Of a stretch of 64,000 nucleotides of DNA, positions 53,301 through 64,000 are shown piece by piece. Positions within the stretch are counted from its first letter, which is position 1. Each line of letters opens with the position of its first letter. The notes beneath the pieces are model-generated. The model ran no database searches. It saw only the letters and a list, made by a program, of their open reading frames with translations, and had not been told where the DNA came from. The position numbers were made by a program, and so were the translations under genes. The DNA comes from Nemopilema nomurai. Its lineage: Eukaryota > Cnidaria > Scyphozoa > Rhizostomeae > Rhizostomatidae. The DNA is taken from positions 1,466,550 to 1,530,549 of the forward strand of contig ML133474.1 in NCBI GenBank assembly GCA_003864495.1, given 5' to 3'.

Positions 53301-55333
53301 CGTTTTTCTCTAATCCGGTTTCTGCATGTTGGTGCATCGCAGAAGTACTGTAATACATATCACCCTCGCCGTAGATTTCGAGAGAATGGACTCCTACTTC
53401 AATAGCAAAAAGCAGAAGGAGCAGTCACGTGATCAAGTTTCGAAGCAGCTCCAAGAGCTGAGCAAAACGTTCCAGGACACAGCGGATCGATTGACCGGCA
53501 TCGAGAGCAACCTGGTCTTGGTGATAGAAACGAAAATCACTGATTTAATGAAAACGTGAGCTGATTGCTTTTTGATCGATCATTGAGGAGTGATGAAAGT
53601 TGTTATTGATTCAAATCGGGTTGCTGCCCGAACCGACTTCGCTGCCTTTACTTTCCCTACACAAAAAACATGAAAACGAACATACAAATGGTTCTGCCCG
53701 TTGAAATTTTTTCTGAAAAAGTTTTTCTGTTTTTTAATCTCAGGCTGCAAAAAGAATTGGTTTCATATCTTGACAAATCGCTGAATCAACTCAGGGAGGA
53801 GTACCATGTGATGTTTGGAATGGCTTCTGCGAAGGAGATGAGTGATACCGTGGAGGATCCTAGGGTTTGTTTGTTTGTCTTTTCCTTCAGTTCAGCGGAA
53901 GTGAAATCTTTAATTATCTCAACCGATTGCTATATTTATTTCATCTTTTTGACGTTCATAATCAGATTGTTTACTTTTGCGCTGATAGCCTAATATTTGA
54001 CCATAATTTAAACAATGAATAGTAATGTCAATTCATTAGAAATTATTTTGGCCGAATCCAATAAATTCTCTCGATGTTGTGAAGTCAAGCAGCTGCTACT
54101 TGTAATGAAGCGCGCAGTGCGAGAGATTCTTTAAATTTTTTTATCTGAAAGATTTTATAGAATGACACAATTTTTTTTCTTTGCCATGATATTATTAAAC
54201 AAACATATTTGTCATTCAGCACCGCAAACTCGGTTGGCTTTCAGTGTTTGTATTGTCGGTTTTCATTACATTTGCACTTGATGATTGATCATGATTCGTG
54301 ATTCGCTAATAAAGTTGAATCATTGATCAACTGAATCCTTGCTTAGGCTCAGCTGAAAGAGAGCATCGCAGTTGGTGATTACAACAAGGCCTTTCATCGC
54401 GCTGAATGCCGAAGACCTCGACCTCGTGCTGCATGTTTGCAAGAATGTGGATGCAGAAGATGTTTTCTCAAAGAAAAGCAATGCCTTGACACAGCCCGTC
54501 ATTCTGTCACTTATCCAACAGCTGTCGGTCGACATTGTAGGAGAAACAGATGTCAAAGTCAAGTAAGTCTCTTCCAGTGAGATTTTTATTTCAGGCATAC
54601 TTAGCTGTAGTAACAGGACATTTTGTTACAATTTTTAAAGGTGTTATTCGATGGGATTTGGGTTTTCTGTGGTGTCATTTTCCAATAGACTGCTAACATT
54701 GAATTGCTATATCGCTGAAATTTGATCAGGTTTCTGTCGAAGCTCTAGTTCCTCTCTTTCTGGCTCGTTTTTGTGTCAGTTGATGTCAAATCTGTATCCT
54801 CTATCAATCATTGCTATTATACGGCTCCTTCTTCGAAGACTTGCATTTTGACAGTATTAACACTTATTTTCGAGTCATTTTATGGTATTATGTAATATAG
54901 TACCATATATGAAAGCGCGTTTATTCTTCTCAGTGCCCAACGTATCCTTCTGACAGCACGGGAGAAAATTGTATTGCACATGCGCGTAAAAATCACAGGG
55001 TGCTAAGGTTTTTTAAGTCAGCAAAAGTCTGCCATTATGGATTTTCATCCCCCATTATTGTTGTCATGGATACCCATTATTGTTCTGACATTTTTCAAAT
55101 AGCTGACGCATGCTGTTTCTGTCTCCAGCTTTTTATCGGAGGCGATTGATGCGCTGAACCCAAACGATGAGATCACCTCTGAACACATGCCTCGAGTGCT
55201 GGAAAATCTTGCTTCACAAGTTAGCATTGCTTCTTCACAGCTGAGGGAAACCGATCCGAATCACGGGTCTCTGAAACAACTGAAAAGTCTGCGGCAACTC
55301 GTGAGGGCAACTCTTAAAGCAGCTTCTTTCTGA
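41371..55333 (+). CDS. EDC4: Enhancer of mRNA decapping 4 (Ge-1/Hedls), 24 exons, two apparent frameshifts
   Basis: EDC4 is the P-body scaffold that brings DCP2 and DCP1 together for decapping. Exons: 41371-41407, 42455-42497, 43097-43142, 43711-43787, 44470-44575, 44932-45031, 45514-45700, 46014-46263, 46675-46784, 47069-47248, 47620-47652, 47927-48008, 48257-48570, 48893-48990, 49270-50061, 50615-50843, 51330-51485, 51951-52006, 52226-52285, 52578-52743, 53375-53555, 53744-53864, 54347-54562 and 55129-55333, about 1281 residues (human 1401). The N-terminal WD40 domain (~105-555) shows KYDWEQRYYYGNLIA, LATGSLDGHVKMWKI, WRFLITGA, WCSVSWKCLQTVRF and ALFILSDVRRQVLYVLQL. A Ser/Glu-rich linker and coiled coil (QQLTATVEQQRKQ) follow. 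The C-terminal domain has DLDLVLHVCKNVD and QPVILSLIQQL. Two breaks occur: an in-frame TAG at 49470-49472 that an extra base explains, and two missing bases near 54396-54403 (AFHR|ALNAED). Both sides of each break match EDC4. The first exons are short, and their assignment rests on phase. Confidence 0.93.
41668..41849 (+). other. Unassigned open exon in EDC4 intron 1
   Basis: After GTGACAG| a frame runs 59 codons to a TAA (starts LSIPKVFLDKQESEF). It accepts the phase-1 donor of EDC4 exon 1 at 41407, so splicing here would give a short alternative product ending at 41849. A second open segment at 41955-42105, ending |GTATGG, also looks coding (DIRLICRINATIVITDLL) but does not join in phase. 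I do not recognise either. Confidence 0.3.
50977..51077. mobile_element. 101-bp fold-back element (MITE) in EDC4 intron 16
   Basis: TACCGTAAATCCTCGAATT at 50977-50995 is perfectly inverted at 51059-51077. The outermost TA at each end could be a target duplication. The inside is C-rich (repeated AAGCCCCC and GCCCC blocks). The length, perfect 19-bp ends and TA flank fit a Tc1/mariner-type MITE. No protein is encoded. Confidence 0.75.
51655..51852. repeat. 16-bp minisatellite in EDC4 intron 17
   Basis: About 12 tandem copies of AACCGGCTCACCAACT, with three central copies reading CTCT in place of CTCA, and degenerate copies at both edges. The array sits in the intron between exons ending 51485 and starting 51951. 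Confidence 0.97.
52128..52173. repeat. Two exact 23-bp tandem copies in EDC4 intron 18
   Basis: TTTTTATTTGCTTTTTAACT plus CCC is repeated exactly at 52128-52150 and 52151-52173, followed by the start of a third copy. The pyrimidine-rich unit lies upstream of the exon at 52226. Confidence 0.9.
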
Positions 55334-56579
55334 TCTATCGTTGCTCTGGTAGAAGCAAAGAGCGATCTATCGGGGAGTCACGTGCTAATGAGCCAATGCA
55401 AAAGGCTGGTTATCACACGCAGGCAACTCTGATGTATTCATAAAGATGGGAGGAACTGGCAACTTAGCATTCTACCCAACCTGTCAACCAAACTTTTTAG
55501 GTATCTTCTAATTTTGTAAAATTTTAGTTTGTTTTGTTTGATTTTAGGCATGTTTTGTTTTTGTAAATGGACCTTGAGATACCGCAAAGAATGGCAGATT
55601 GTTTTAATCTCTGTTTTGCAGCAAAATCTCTCACATGAATTTGAACTCCGGACAATCGCCTCTTTCGACTGTTTGAACCAAATCGAATTGAAGGTTTCCT
55701 TTGTGAATTGCTTTTGACATCATTTGTATTTCATTTTCTCATTTATCATCTATTAATTTTCAATCGTTAGTTTCGTTATTCATAGCTTTAGCTTCAGTAT
55801 TGATAAATGCATCATTCAACTAAGTATTGTTAAAGCCGATACACTGTGTAGAAATGTGCATATGAATCGGATATCTATTACATACGAGTCTTTTTCGGTT
55901 TAAACCAGATTGTTTCTTTCCCATCCATTACTGACTTTTGCATGTAGCTCTCATTACAGTTTGGATACGGTCCATGTAGTGAACTTTTGAAGTGACACAG
56001 TATCTAATTGCTAAGCGGAGAATCCTCATTAGCCACCAATCACGTGTTTGGTTCGAGGTGAACTTTGTTCATAGACTACAGTGATAATCATGTAATGTGA
56101 ATCAGATTCGATACCAAACTAATACAATACGTCATTCTAGCTGCTTTGTAATTTACGTGTCAGTGTTGCAACTGAAAGTTAAATGATATTTAAAAGAAAT
56201 CCAACATTTTTCAGAGATTAAAAAATCAGAACCAATGCACATCCACAAGTAGAAGTTAACTTTACAATGACAAGATTGTTCTACGTTTTGATCGAATCAC
56301 ATTGTTTGGAACTGTCAACTCGTGCAAAGATTTTCCACGTATCTTGCTAGTTATTATAAAAAACCTTGTTTGCCTACTGCGCAGCTCCTCCCCAGGGTTT
56401 GCTTGCAGCTGTACTTGCATCGCCGAAAGGTCTTTAGGCACAGTATAAACTTTCTTTTCATAGAATAAGATGAGCAGATGATGAAAGAAATTTGTCTTAT
56501 GGAACACGTCGATTATACACATATTTTTTGTAAAAACTCTTAGCTACTTTTTATAATCTACGAGAAAAGCAACGTTCTG
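55334..56579. other. Convergent intergenic gap, EDC4 / channel gene
   Basis: About 1.25 kb between two stop codons. I checked both strands and found no exon with family resemblance. A 62-codon open frame at 55529-55717 has no recognisable content. Confidence 0.4.
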
Positions 56580-59500
56580 TCACAAAGCATAGTTGAGAAA
56601 GTACCCAATGTACGAAGCTAAAAAGACAATGTACAGTAAAGGCACAAGTATTCTTGAATAATAATCAACAATATGTACGTCATAGTGCCCGAGTTTTGTC
56701 TTGCTTTCTTGAACATCAATTCGTTTTGGAATTTGTTTTTCAATCTCCGGCTCTTGTTCTTCCTTTGCCATTCCGTCTGCAACTCCATTTGCTATGACAG
56801 TGACGTCTTTTTTCTAGAAAAGGGCAGGAACAACTGATAGTGTTCAATAGAAATAGGTTCTCAAAGACAGGTCGTCCGACATGGTAGCATGGCTCAACTT
56901 ACATATCTTCTTTGAAAATTGGAGCCAGGACAAGAAGAGTTGATTAGAACCGCATCTGCTCAACAAACATTGCTGGTTCAAAAGAGCTCAACACATCAAT
57001 GATCAACTAATTTGTCATAGCTATTAGCTAGTAAATTTATCATGGCCATAAACAACGATAGCAGGCTTTTCTTGTGATGCTACCTGCGCGCCTGTTGAAA
57101 GATTCAGTATCAAATGACTTTAGAGATTTAGGCCTGTTTCACACTGGCAAACAATGTTCAGAAAGTGTGAATTGCTAGCTGGATTAAAGCTAACGTCCTT
57201 TGGCCAGAAAATTTGTTGCGTGTTGTTGGAAAGAAGACGAAGAGAGCGCATGCAAAAGCTGCAAAGTGAAAGAGACAAGAAGAGTACTCTTTATCTCTGC
57301 TTTTCTGTCTGTCGTTCTGCTAGCCAAGCTGGTACGGTTCTTCAACTGCCGATGATTACCCCCAAGGCCCCTTGGTTTGGTTCCTTGAGTGTTTTGGAGT
57401 CTTGGACAGATAAACTCTGCCTGTAACATACCTAGATTGCTTTTAAATAACCTGAAAATATTTTGCAAATTACCTTTCTTTCGAAGCTAAAGTTCAACAC
57501 AATTAGGTACTCCACCATTGATAGCATGACAAAAACCAGATTGGTCATTAGGAAAATTTGAATCGCGGTGGTGTAGTCGACTCGGGTTATCTTCAAGCCT
57601 TCTTGCTGGATCACAAAAATCGTGGATAGGAAGTTTGTTACAATCAGCGTTACTCTTGCGGGAACAGCTTTTGGCGGAATCCAGAATGTGGCCCAGGTCA
57701 GTATAACAAGCAGCGTCGTTGGCATATACCCACTAAACAGGTGGTAGATGATTGTCCGCTTCACGTTGACTACCGCCATTAGGGTCATGAACTTTTCTGC
57801 GAAAATCAAAGGTGTGAGGAACAAACTGAGAATAGCCTTAGGAAGAGGCATCGACCTAGAATTAAAGGTAAAGGGGCTTCTAAAGGCATTTTATTTATGT
57901 TTTGTTATTGTTGTAAGACGAAGCCGTTACTAGGTAAGAGATTTATGGTAACTTGAGTGTCTCTATAGGTGCCATTTTAGGGCCCAAAGCTGCTCCAAAC
58001 TTTAGTAATCTTAAACACGTTTAGAAATGGTCGCCTATAGAGTTAACTGGAAAAAGATATTGCCGTAATATAAATAATGCTATAGAAAATGATGCTTGAG
58101 TCCTTTGGCTATGAAAATTCAGAAGCTTGTGTAAAACTGAAAATATGCAAAAAAATCTTGCACCAATTTTGATAATACTGAAGAGATTGGAGAACAGAAA
58201 TTCAAGCATTCATGAGTAAATCGACGCCACGAAAACACGAGGAGAGCGCAAAATCTGCTAGAATGCCTTTTCCCTTTCCCTCATCACATCGAAGTGCTTG
58301 GGCTGTAGCTTAGTTAGGCAGTTCGCAAAATACAGGCTGTGAACTTTAGCCCACCTAATATCAACTGGCAATACGAAAAATCGGAGTGGTATTGCTGGAA
58401 ATAAAGCAAAGTAAAACAAGTCCTTCAGCTGCCTCCATACCCAGGGTCAGCAGTTTTGAAATGATGAGATACCTTAGGCATGTTAAACCTACCTCCATTG
58501 TCGAAATTTGTTATTGAAGTGTAGCCTTCAATGCTTACTAAGTCATATCCGGATAGCTGCACGTGATCCGGTATGTACTCTACCGGTATTTTCTCGTCCT
58601 TCCACGAGAGCCATATCTCTTTTCCAGGATATGAGTCTAGAAGTAATCCATTGTCATTACAATAGCTGCGTCATAATAATGATAATAATAATAATCAGGA
58701 TCTCCTTGGTTACCGTGACAACTGTTATGGATTAATGCAGCTTCTCAGTTCTAGCTTGCCCCTTAAAATACCCCCAGCGTACTCCAATGGAAGTCAAAAT
58801 TATCTACAAATATTCTCCAAAACAGCATTGTGCATTCAAACCAAATGCCATGGAAGACGCGGTGGTTATATTTTGCCACTTCTTTAATTAATCTATGCTT
58901 GAATACCATAATAACATATAAATGCTACCTATGCTTTCAGACATCAATACGTTTACAGCATTAAGCATTCAACTCTTGTGTACCTGCTATTTTATACTCA
59001 TTTAGGGGAACTAATTCATACTCAAGAGAAACCGAGGAAGCAAGGAAAATTATGAGCTTTAGGCAAACTCACAGCTTTCTAACGCAACATGACACCTCTG
59101 CTTGTCGAAAGGGTAGTGTGAGAGCTGCATTTTGCAGAATGTTTTCAAACTGAGCCTGGTACAAAAAGAAAGGGAACAATCATCAGCGACGACACGTGCA
59201 GTCAGTTCGATAAAATGATTCATACTCAACTCGAAATGATGTGACACCCACAACTCAAAGGCATATGTATGCAGTGGTGGATTTAATGGGGCAGCAGGTG
59301 GGCCTTCGCTGTGTTTCACCTGGATACGCCCCTATATGCATGCCGCAGTTGGCTTGACCAAAGCTATTACCTGGTACTTGTGTAGACCGTTCCGTTTGGT
59401 CCCAACTTGGTTCTGGTGTTTTCTGTCAGCGTTTTGTGGTGGCTGACTTCAACTGCATTTGGAAAGAAAGTGTCAGGAACCCAGATCAAAGGGCTTGGGT

Positions 59501-61364
59501 CGCCATTGAAATTGAAAGATTCGGGTCCGAAGTCTAGTCGCTCGTCTTTCCACCAGTGTCGAAAGTAGAAGTCCAAACCAAGTGTCTAAAAGAGTTCATT
59601 TACATAGAGAGGACCAAAGCACCCACAATTGTTTCATTCCTAGACTATACCATAATAACATTCCTCTAAAATGTTTTAGTGTCCCAAAAAGGTGACGTGA
59701 ATAGTACATTTAGAAACAAACTGCACTCTTTTCCAACTTCAATTACTGGTGAAATTTGTATGCACTGGGTGTGTCTCTTCATGTTCATTCGTTCATTTTC
59801 ATTTATCTAGACCATCTACCCCAAGCCCTCTTTTCGTATATATGCAGCCAATATTGAAAAGGACACACGAATGTAAAGTTACAAAGCCTTCTTTTGTAAA
59901 AGTGCAGACTTTAGAATTTAGTTTTTTTGATTAGGGCTAGAACTACAATACGGAAGTTATGGTCGTCTCAAGGTATTCTTCAAGCCAATTAAGCACAGGC
60001 TTCTAGTGCATAAAAGTGTTTCCCGGCAACTCATAAGCACCATTGTGATAATTTTAGAAGGGCTTGTGAAAATGCCAGGCAATATTGTTTTGTGGTTTGA
60101 ATAGAAATCCCTTGGATAAATTTTGAAGCAAAGTTAAAAATATTCTGCTCAGCAGGAAAGCTGGTGCTTTATTGATCAGTATATTCGGGATGAGAAGTGT
60201 AAATTGCTTTGGTGATTGAAAAAGATAGAACTACGCAGGTTGCTGTTCATCAACAATTAGTTTCTAAGCAGAGAAAGATACTAGAAGAGATAATCCATAG
60301 AAACGCTGAACTAGTTTAACAACCATTTCCACTCTGTTCCTAAATGTTACTTCCAAAATGTGAAATCAAGAAAAATTGTTTACCAGACTTTTTTCATCGA
60401 CTGGGCCTAATCCGATGACTCCGAGTTGCACCGAGACATTCAACGCTGAATCTTCAAAACAAAGATAAATGGCGAAGCTTCATATTATAATGACAATTCA
60501 AGCTAATTTATACCTTCTAGACATATGTTATATGTTTGTGAGTATATAGCATTTATAATTTTTAAGCTTATTTTTAGCCTGAAGTCACTCGGATGCTAAA
60601 GAAGATTGGACTCATGTAAACTTTGAAGATGTACGCCTTCTTTGTGGAATATCTGAGAGTCCGGTTAATTTGTTTTCAAACATTCTCCCAACTTTCTTGC
60701 CTTCACGTCTTTGCAAAAAGCCTTTTCTTTTCATGTTTAATAAATTCATTTAAGCTAATCTTCCTTTAGGACATCATCCGCTCTTTAGCTTTCTTTGATT
60801 GAACAGTGTATAACACTAACAGAGAAGAATGCTTTCTTTTGCGCCTTTGCAATCTGTGTAAAACTACATGCAGAAGATAGTTAATTTTATTCGGCCGATC
60901 ACGAGTTGATTAAAAGCCTAGAGATTGCTCCAGCAAGTAGGTTCACTTGATCTCAAAGCAAAACAAAGCTAACAATGGAATTTTTCACAGAAATGATAAG
61001 CACTCTAAGCGTCTATGATCATTGAAACTTTCGTGCGACTCCCAGTGAATTCCAGTGTGGTTCTGTTCGTTATTCAAGTTACAATAATCTTGTTATGCGT
61101 ATTAAGTTGACGAATAAAACCGCCGCCCATTTTCTTTAAGGATTAATAATAGCACGTAATCCTAAACACTAGGAAGACAACTAATATTTTTATTGTTTAG
61201 CACTAGAGAGCCATGTCTTGTGCAAACTATCATTTATCCAGCATTTCAGAATTTCGAATTTAAAAACTTACTGTTATGAAATGGCCTAACTCGTTTGTCG
61301 TATGTTTTCAACCTATCAGTCAGCTTTTTTGAAATCTCAGCACTATCAGCGATAGCAAAGCGAC
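56580..61364 (-). CDS. Cys-loop ligand-gated ion channel subunit, anion-type pore (5' end unresolved)
   Basis: This is a pentameric ligand-gated channel subunit of the GABA/glycine-receptor-like branch at the plasma membrane. Exons on minus are 61364-61272, 60451-60384, 59585-59371, 59155-59073, 58636-58493, 57796-57474 and 56813-56580, all in phase, about 386 residues without the signal peptide. Seen in order: KKLTDRLKTYDKRVRP, GLDFYFRHWWKDERLDF, LIWVPDTFFPN, the Cys-loop CKMQLSHYPFDKQRC (13 residues between cysteines), YPGKEIWLSWKD, then M1 (YMPTTLLVILTWATFW). M2 follows, with PAR before VTLIVTNFLSTIF (9' Leu present), then M3 (FLMTNLVFVMLSMVEYLIVL) and M4 (ILVPLLYIVFLASYIGYFL). PAR at -2' to 0' predicts chloride permeability. 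The M3-M4 loop is short (~60 residues). Loop C has no cysteine pair, unlike glycine receptors. The ligand cannot be told from sequence. Confidence 0.9.
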
Positions 61365-62654
61365 CTGAAATCAGTCAATTTATTCACTTTCACATTCTTG
61401 ACTGCATACAAGTTTTAAACAATTATCGATTCTACTGCTTTATACTAAACAAAACAGCTTTTCGAAGGAATACATTTTTGAGACGATAATAACAAAGATT
61501 TACTTTTTTCTCCTTTGCGTGATTGCATTACCTTTCACTTTCATGGCTTATTTCTACAGATAGACCATCAGAACGTTACACTCTTCTCTAACGATACACA
61601 TGTGTGAAAGAGTTTCCTCAATCATTTTCGCATAGAATAGCATATTTTTTCGGGTATTAAACCTCTGTCAGAAGGCAGTACATATCGTTGGGCATGATAT
61701 CTTACATCATCGAATAATGAATGTTATATTGAGAACAACGAAGAATAAAAAGTCCATACTGTTGCGATAGTCGACAACTTCTTGGTAAGAATAAATTAAT
61801 TTGGCATATCAGGTATATAGTCACAACCTTTTAAATAGATAAATGTTATTCTGTCAAATGCACGTGATGATTTATTTTCCTCAGGAGTGAGATATCTTTA
61901 CTGGAAACATAATTCTACTTACCCTTTAAGCTTGTCATTAGAAATATTGTCACCAGAAGAAATGATCTGCCGAAAGAAAGACACCAGATGCTATATCAGA
62001 ATCGGCATTGAATTGTCAGATAATCTTTTTTTCCCCTATGAAGCATCAGTAATTTTTCATTTTGCATTCATCATAAACGGTTCTTTATGAATGTCAGGCT
62101 TAAAATGAAACCTTTGTCCACCTTTTGCACCGATGTTACTTTTTAAGGTATTCATAATACTTGGGCGACTGAGAAGGCACAAGCACTACTATAATATATC
62201 GGCCTTTTCCGTTCATCACGATACTGCAATTTGATCATTGCTAGAAATCCCGAGCCATTAAATATGATCTAGTAAGGCTCATGCTTGGTTGCTTTTACTT
62301 TCGAAAACTGCCTGTAGATCTCATAGCGGTCGCTTTGGACGGCTCATTTCCTTTGATTATTATCATTCACAGAGCTTAAAAGTAATTTAAGGTGCTTCTA
62401 TCGAGTTATATTATTGTTTCAGATCGTATTAGAATTTCTTCAGTGTAAAATATGCGGCATCGCTTCTAATCATCGACTCCAAAATTAAGTTATTTTGCAA
62501 TGGATTCGACCACCCGAAACAGTGCCATATTTACGGTTAATACGAAGTTGCAATATCACCACCAATGTCGTAGTTAATAACAAGCAGGTGGCTGAATTAG
62601 TCACAGCAAGGATAAACTGCTCTGTGTTATTGTAGCTCTGGTGAATCTTTCTAC

Positions 62655-62731
62655 TGTGTATTATTAATATGGCGCAGAGAGCTAAAAATAAGCAAGGCTT
62701 TAACAATGAAAAGACCAGCCTTTTGCAGCAT
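62655..62731 (-). other. Candidate signal-peptide exon of the channel gene
   Basis: An ATG at 62731 opens a signal-like sequence (MLQKAGLFIVKALLIFSS...) and a possible donor CACA|GTAGAA follows at 62655. It would join in phase 2 only if the next exon uses an alternative acceptor and starts at 61342 (GATAG|TGCTGAG). The other frame of the same stretch (LLKPCLFLALCAILIIHS) would join the acceptor at 61364 in phase, but has no ATG. The true first exon is therefore unresolved. Confidence 0.3.
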
Positions 62732-64000
62732 CTTCGACGTTCTATAATGTTTTGCTCTGAAGCAACAAATTTATGAGCATCAGATCCCCATAGCTGTTGT
62801 TGATATACACATCATACAGTCAGCACAAGCTCTACATGAACTGAGCAAAATAAGAGGGGGGCAGTGTTTATATGCGTTGCGTGCTTTACATTTTCTATAC
62901 AACAAGGCGAATCTGTCAGCGTACGGTTAGTTTGAAGTGAAGAAAGTACTTTTCTCCAAAGAGGCAGATTTCAATGATAAGGTGCTCCGTATGACGTAGA
63001 GCTGAATGACACAAGAACACAATACGACATCGTGTCGCCATAAACAGGGGCATCTTTGGCACAGGACTACTGATTTCGTTTCATATATGACCAAGAGGAT
63101 TGTCAGTCAACTGATATACTTTGATTTACTTTGATCCCCTTCCTTATACAAGAATAACTGCATCAAACCTACTGAAAAATACTGTTGATAAAAACATGTT
63201 ACCTTGTTGTGTTCATGATCCAGAGCAAAACATGAAAACCAATTTCACTTGATCCACTGCTCGGAAGCCTAGAACAAAAATGTCGTATATTTGTTACTTT
63301 GCTTATGCACAGACATCCAACCGTGCTACGTCGATTTGTTAGTCCAATGATGCAGAGTACGCAATGAGTTCGGCCACTTCATAGAAACGTACCTGCTATC
63401 GAATTACTACACAAAATGGGAACCACATCGAAGCTTCACCGTCAATTTTCATACGACCTGCCTATGTGTTCTGGGTCGAGTTTTACATTACGTCTTGACT
63501 TATCAATCAACCAATCTCCGCAGTTTCCAGCTAGCTAGCATTGTTACGCTGCAAAGAATCGACCCACTTTATTATCACGGCTCCAAGGCCACGCCTGCGC
63601 ACTCAATGTGAGTAGATAGATTGTTTACACGTTACTATGACGTTATGTATTCTTAAAGTTCATCAGACGATCTAGTTATGTGGCTTCGTAACTCCGCAAG
63701 GTAATTGGACCTTATGCCTGATTTCCCTTGATAATCAGCAAATGTCAAAATGGTTTTCGGAATAGTTTGAAGTTAGCCAACATTTCTTGATAATCACCCC
63801 CCGGTAGATTGCCTATCAGCATGCCTTGAAATTGAGTTCTTTAACCGATTGGCCTTCAAGCCCTTCAAGTATTGAGCATTGACTCCTTTCGAAATCATTT
63901 AAGAAGCAGGTGTTCTCACAAGATTTCTGATCGTGATCTGTAGATACACTGTTTTGTGATTTAAACATAACGTTGCTTCTTTGATTTACCTGTTTATTGC
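62732..64000. other. Right end, upstream of the channel gene
   Basis: No exon, RNA gene or repeat could be supported on either strand. It may hold the channel gene promoter or further 5' exons. One weak possibility is a short minus-strand exon ending at about 63210 (ATGAACACAACAAG|GTAACA). Confidence 0.3.

Overview
The window is nuclear DNA from an intron-rich animal. Every recognisable gene is split by many GT-AG introns, and the products are animal housekeeping proteins plus one Cys-loop receptor. Several lines point to an early-branching or invertebrate metazoan, possibly a cnidarian: AT-rich non-coding DNA, moderate introns of about 0.2-1.5 kb, short terminal-inverted-repeat elements, and a receptor that fits no vertebrate subunit closely. 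The sequence alone does not fix the species.

Layout, left to right. RBM28 (minus, 596-5762) is head-to-head with COG4 (plus, 5899-18193), with only 136 bp between the two start codons. COG4 ends tail-to-tail with a divergent beta-tubulin (minus, 18640-22231). NOP9 (plus, 24485-29113) faces SLC66A2/PQLC1 (minus, 29534-31445) tail-to-tail. A CNBD1-like gene with two cyclic-nucleotide-binding-type folds (plus, 32921-40476) and EDC4 (plus, 41371-55333) follow in tandem. A Cys-loop ligand-gated channel subunit with an anion-type pore (minus, 56580 to at least 61364) closes the window. I rebuilt exons by matching homology, splice sites and phase; all phases close except at four single points noted below.

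Functions are mixed. RBM28 and NOP9 act in ribosome biogenesis in the nucleolus. COG4 tethers vesicles at the Golgi. EDC4 scaffolds mRNA decapping. SLC66A2 is a PQ-loop membrane protein. The tubulin, the CNBD1-like protein and the channel are more specialised. There is no operon or gene cluster logic beyond possible shared promoters.

Most notable: a beta-tubulin that keeps the classic 57/109/111-base exon pattern but lacks a normal acidic tail and carries a frameshift; four apparent frameshifting indels in three otherwise conserved genes (tubulin, NOP9, EDC4 twice), which look more like sequence errors than decay but need checking; a GC-AG intron in COG4; two or three short inverted-repeat elements; a minisatellite; and unexplained open exons inside EDC4 intron 1. 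I did not find a convincing new multi-gene system.
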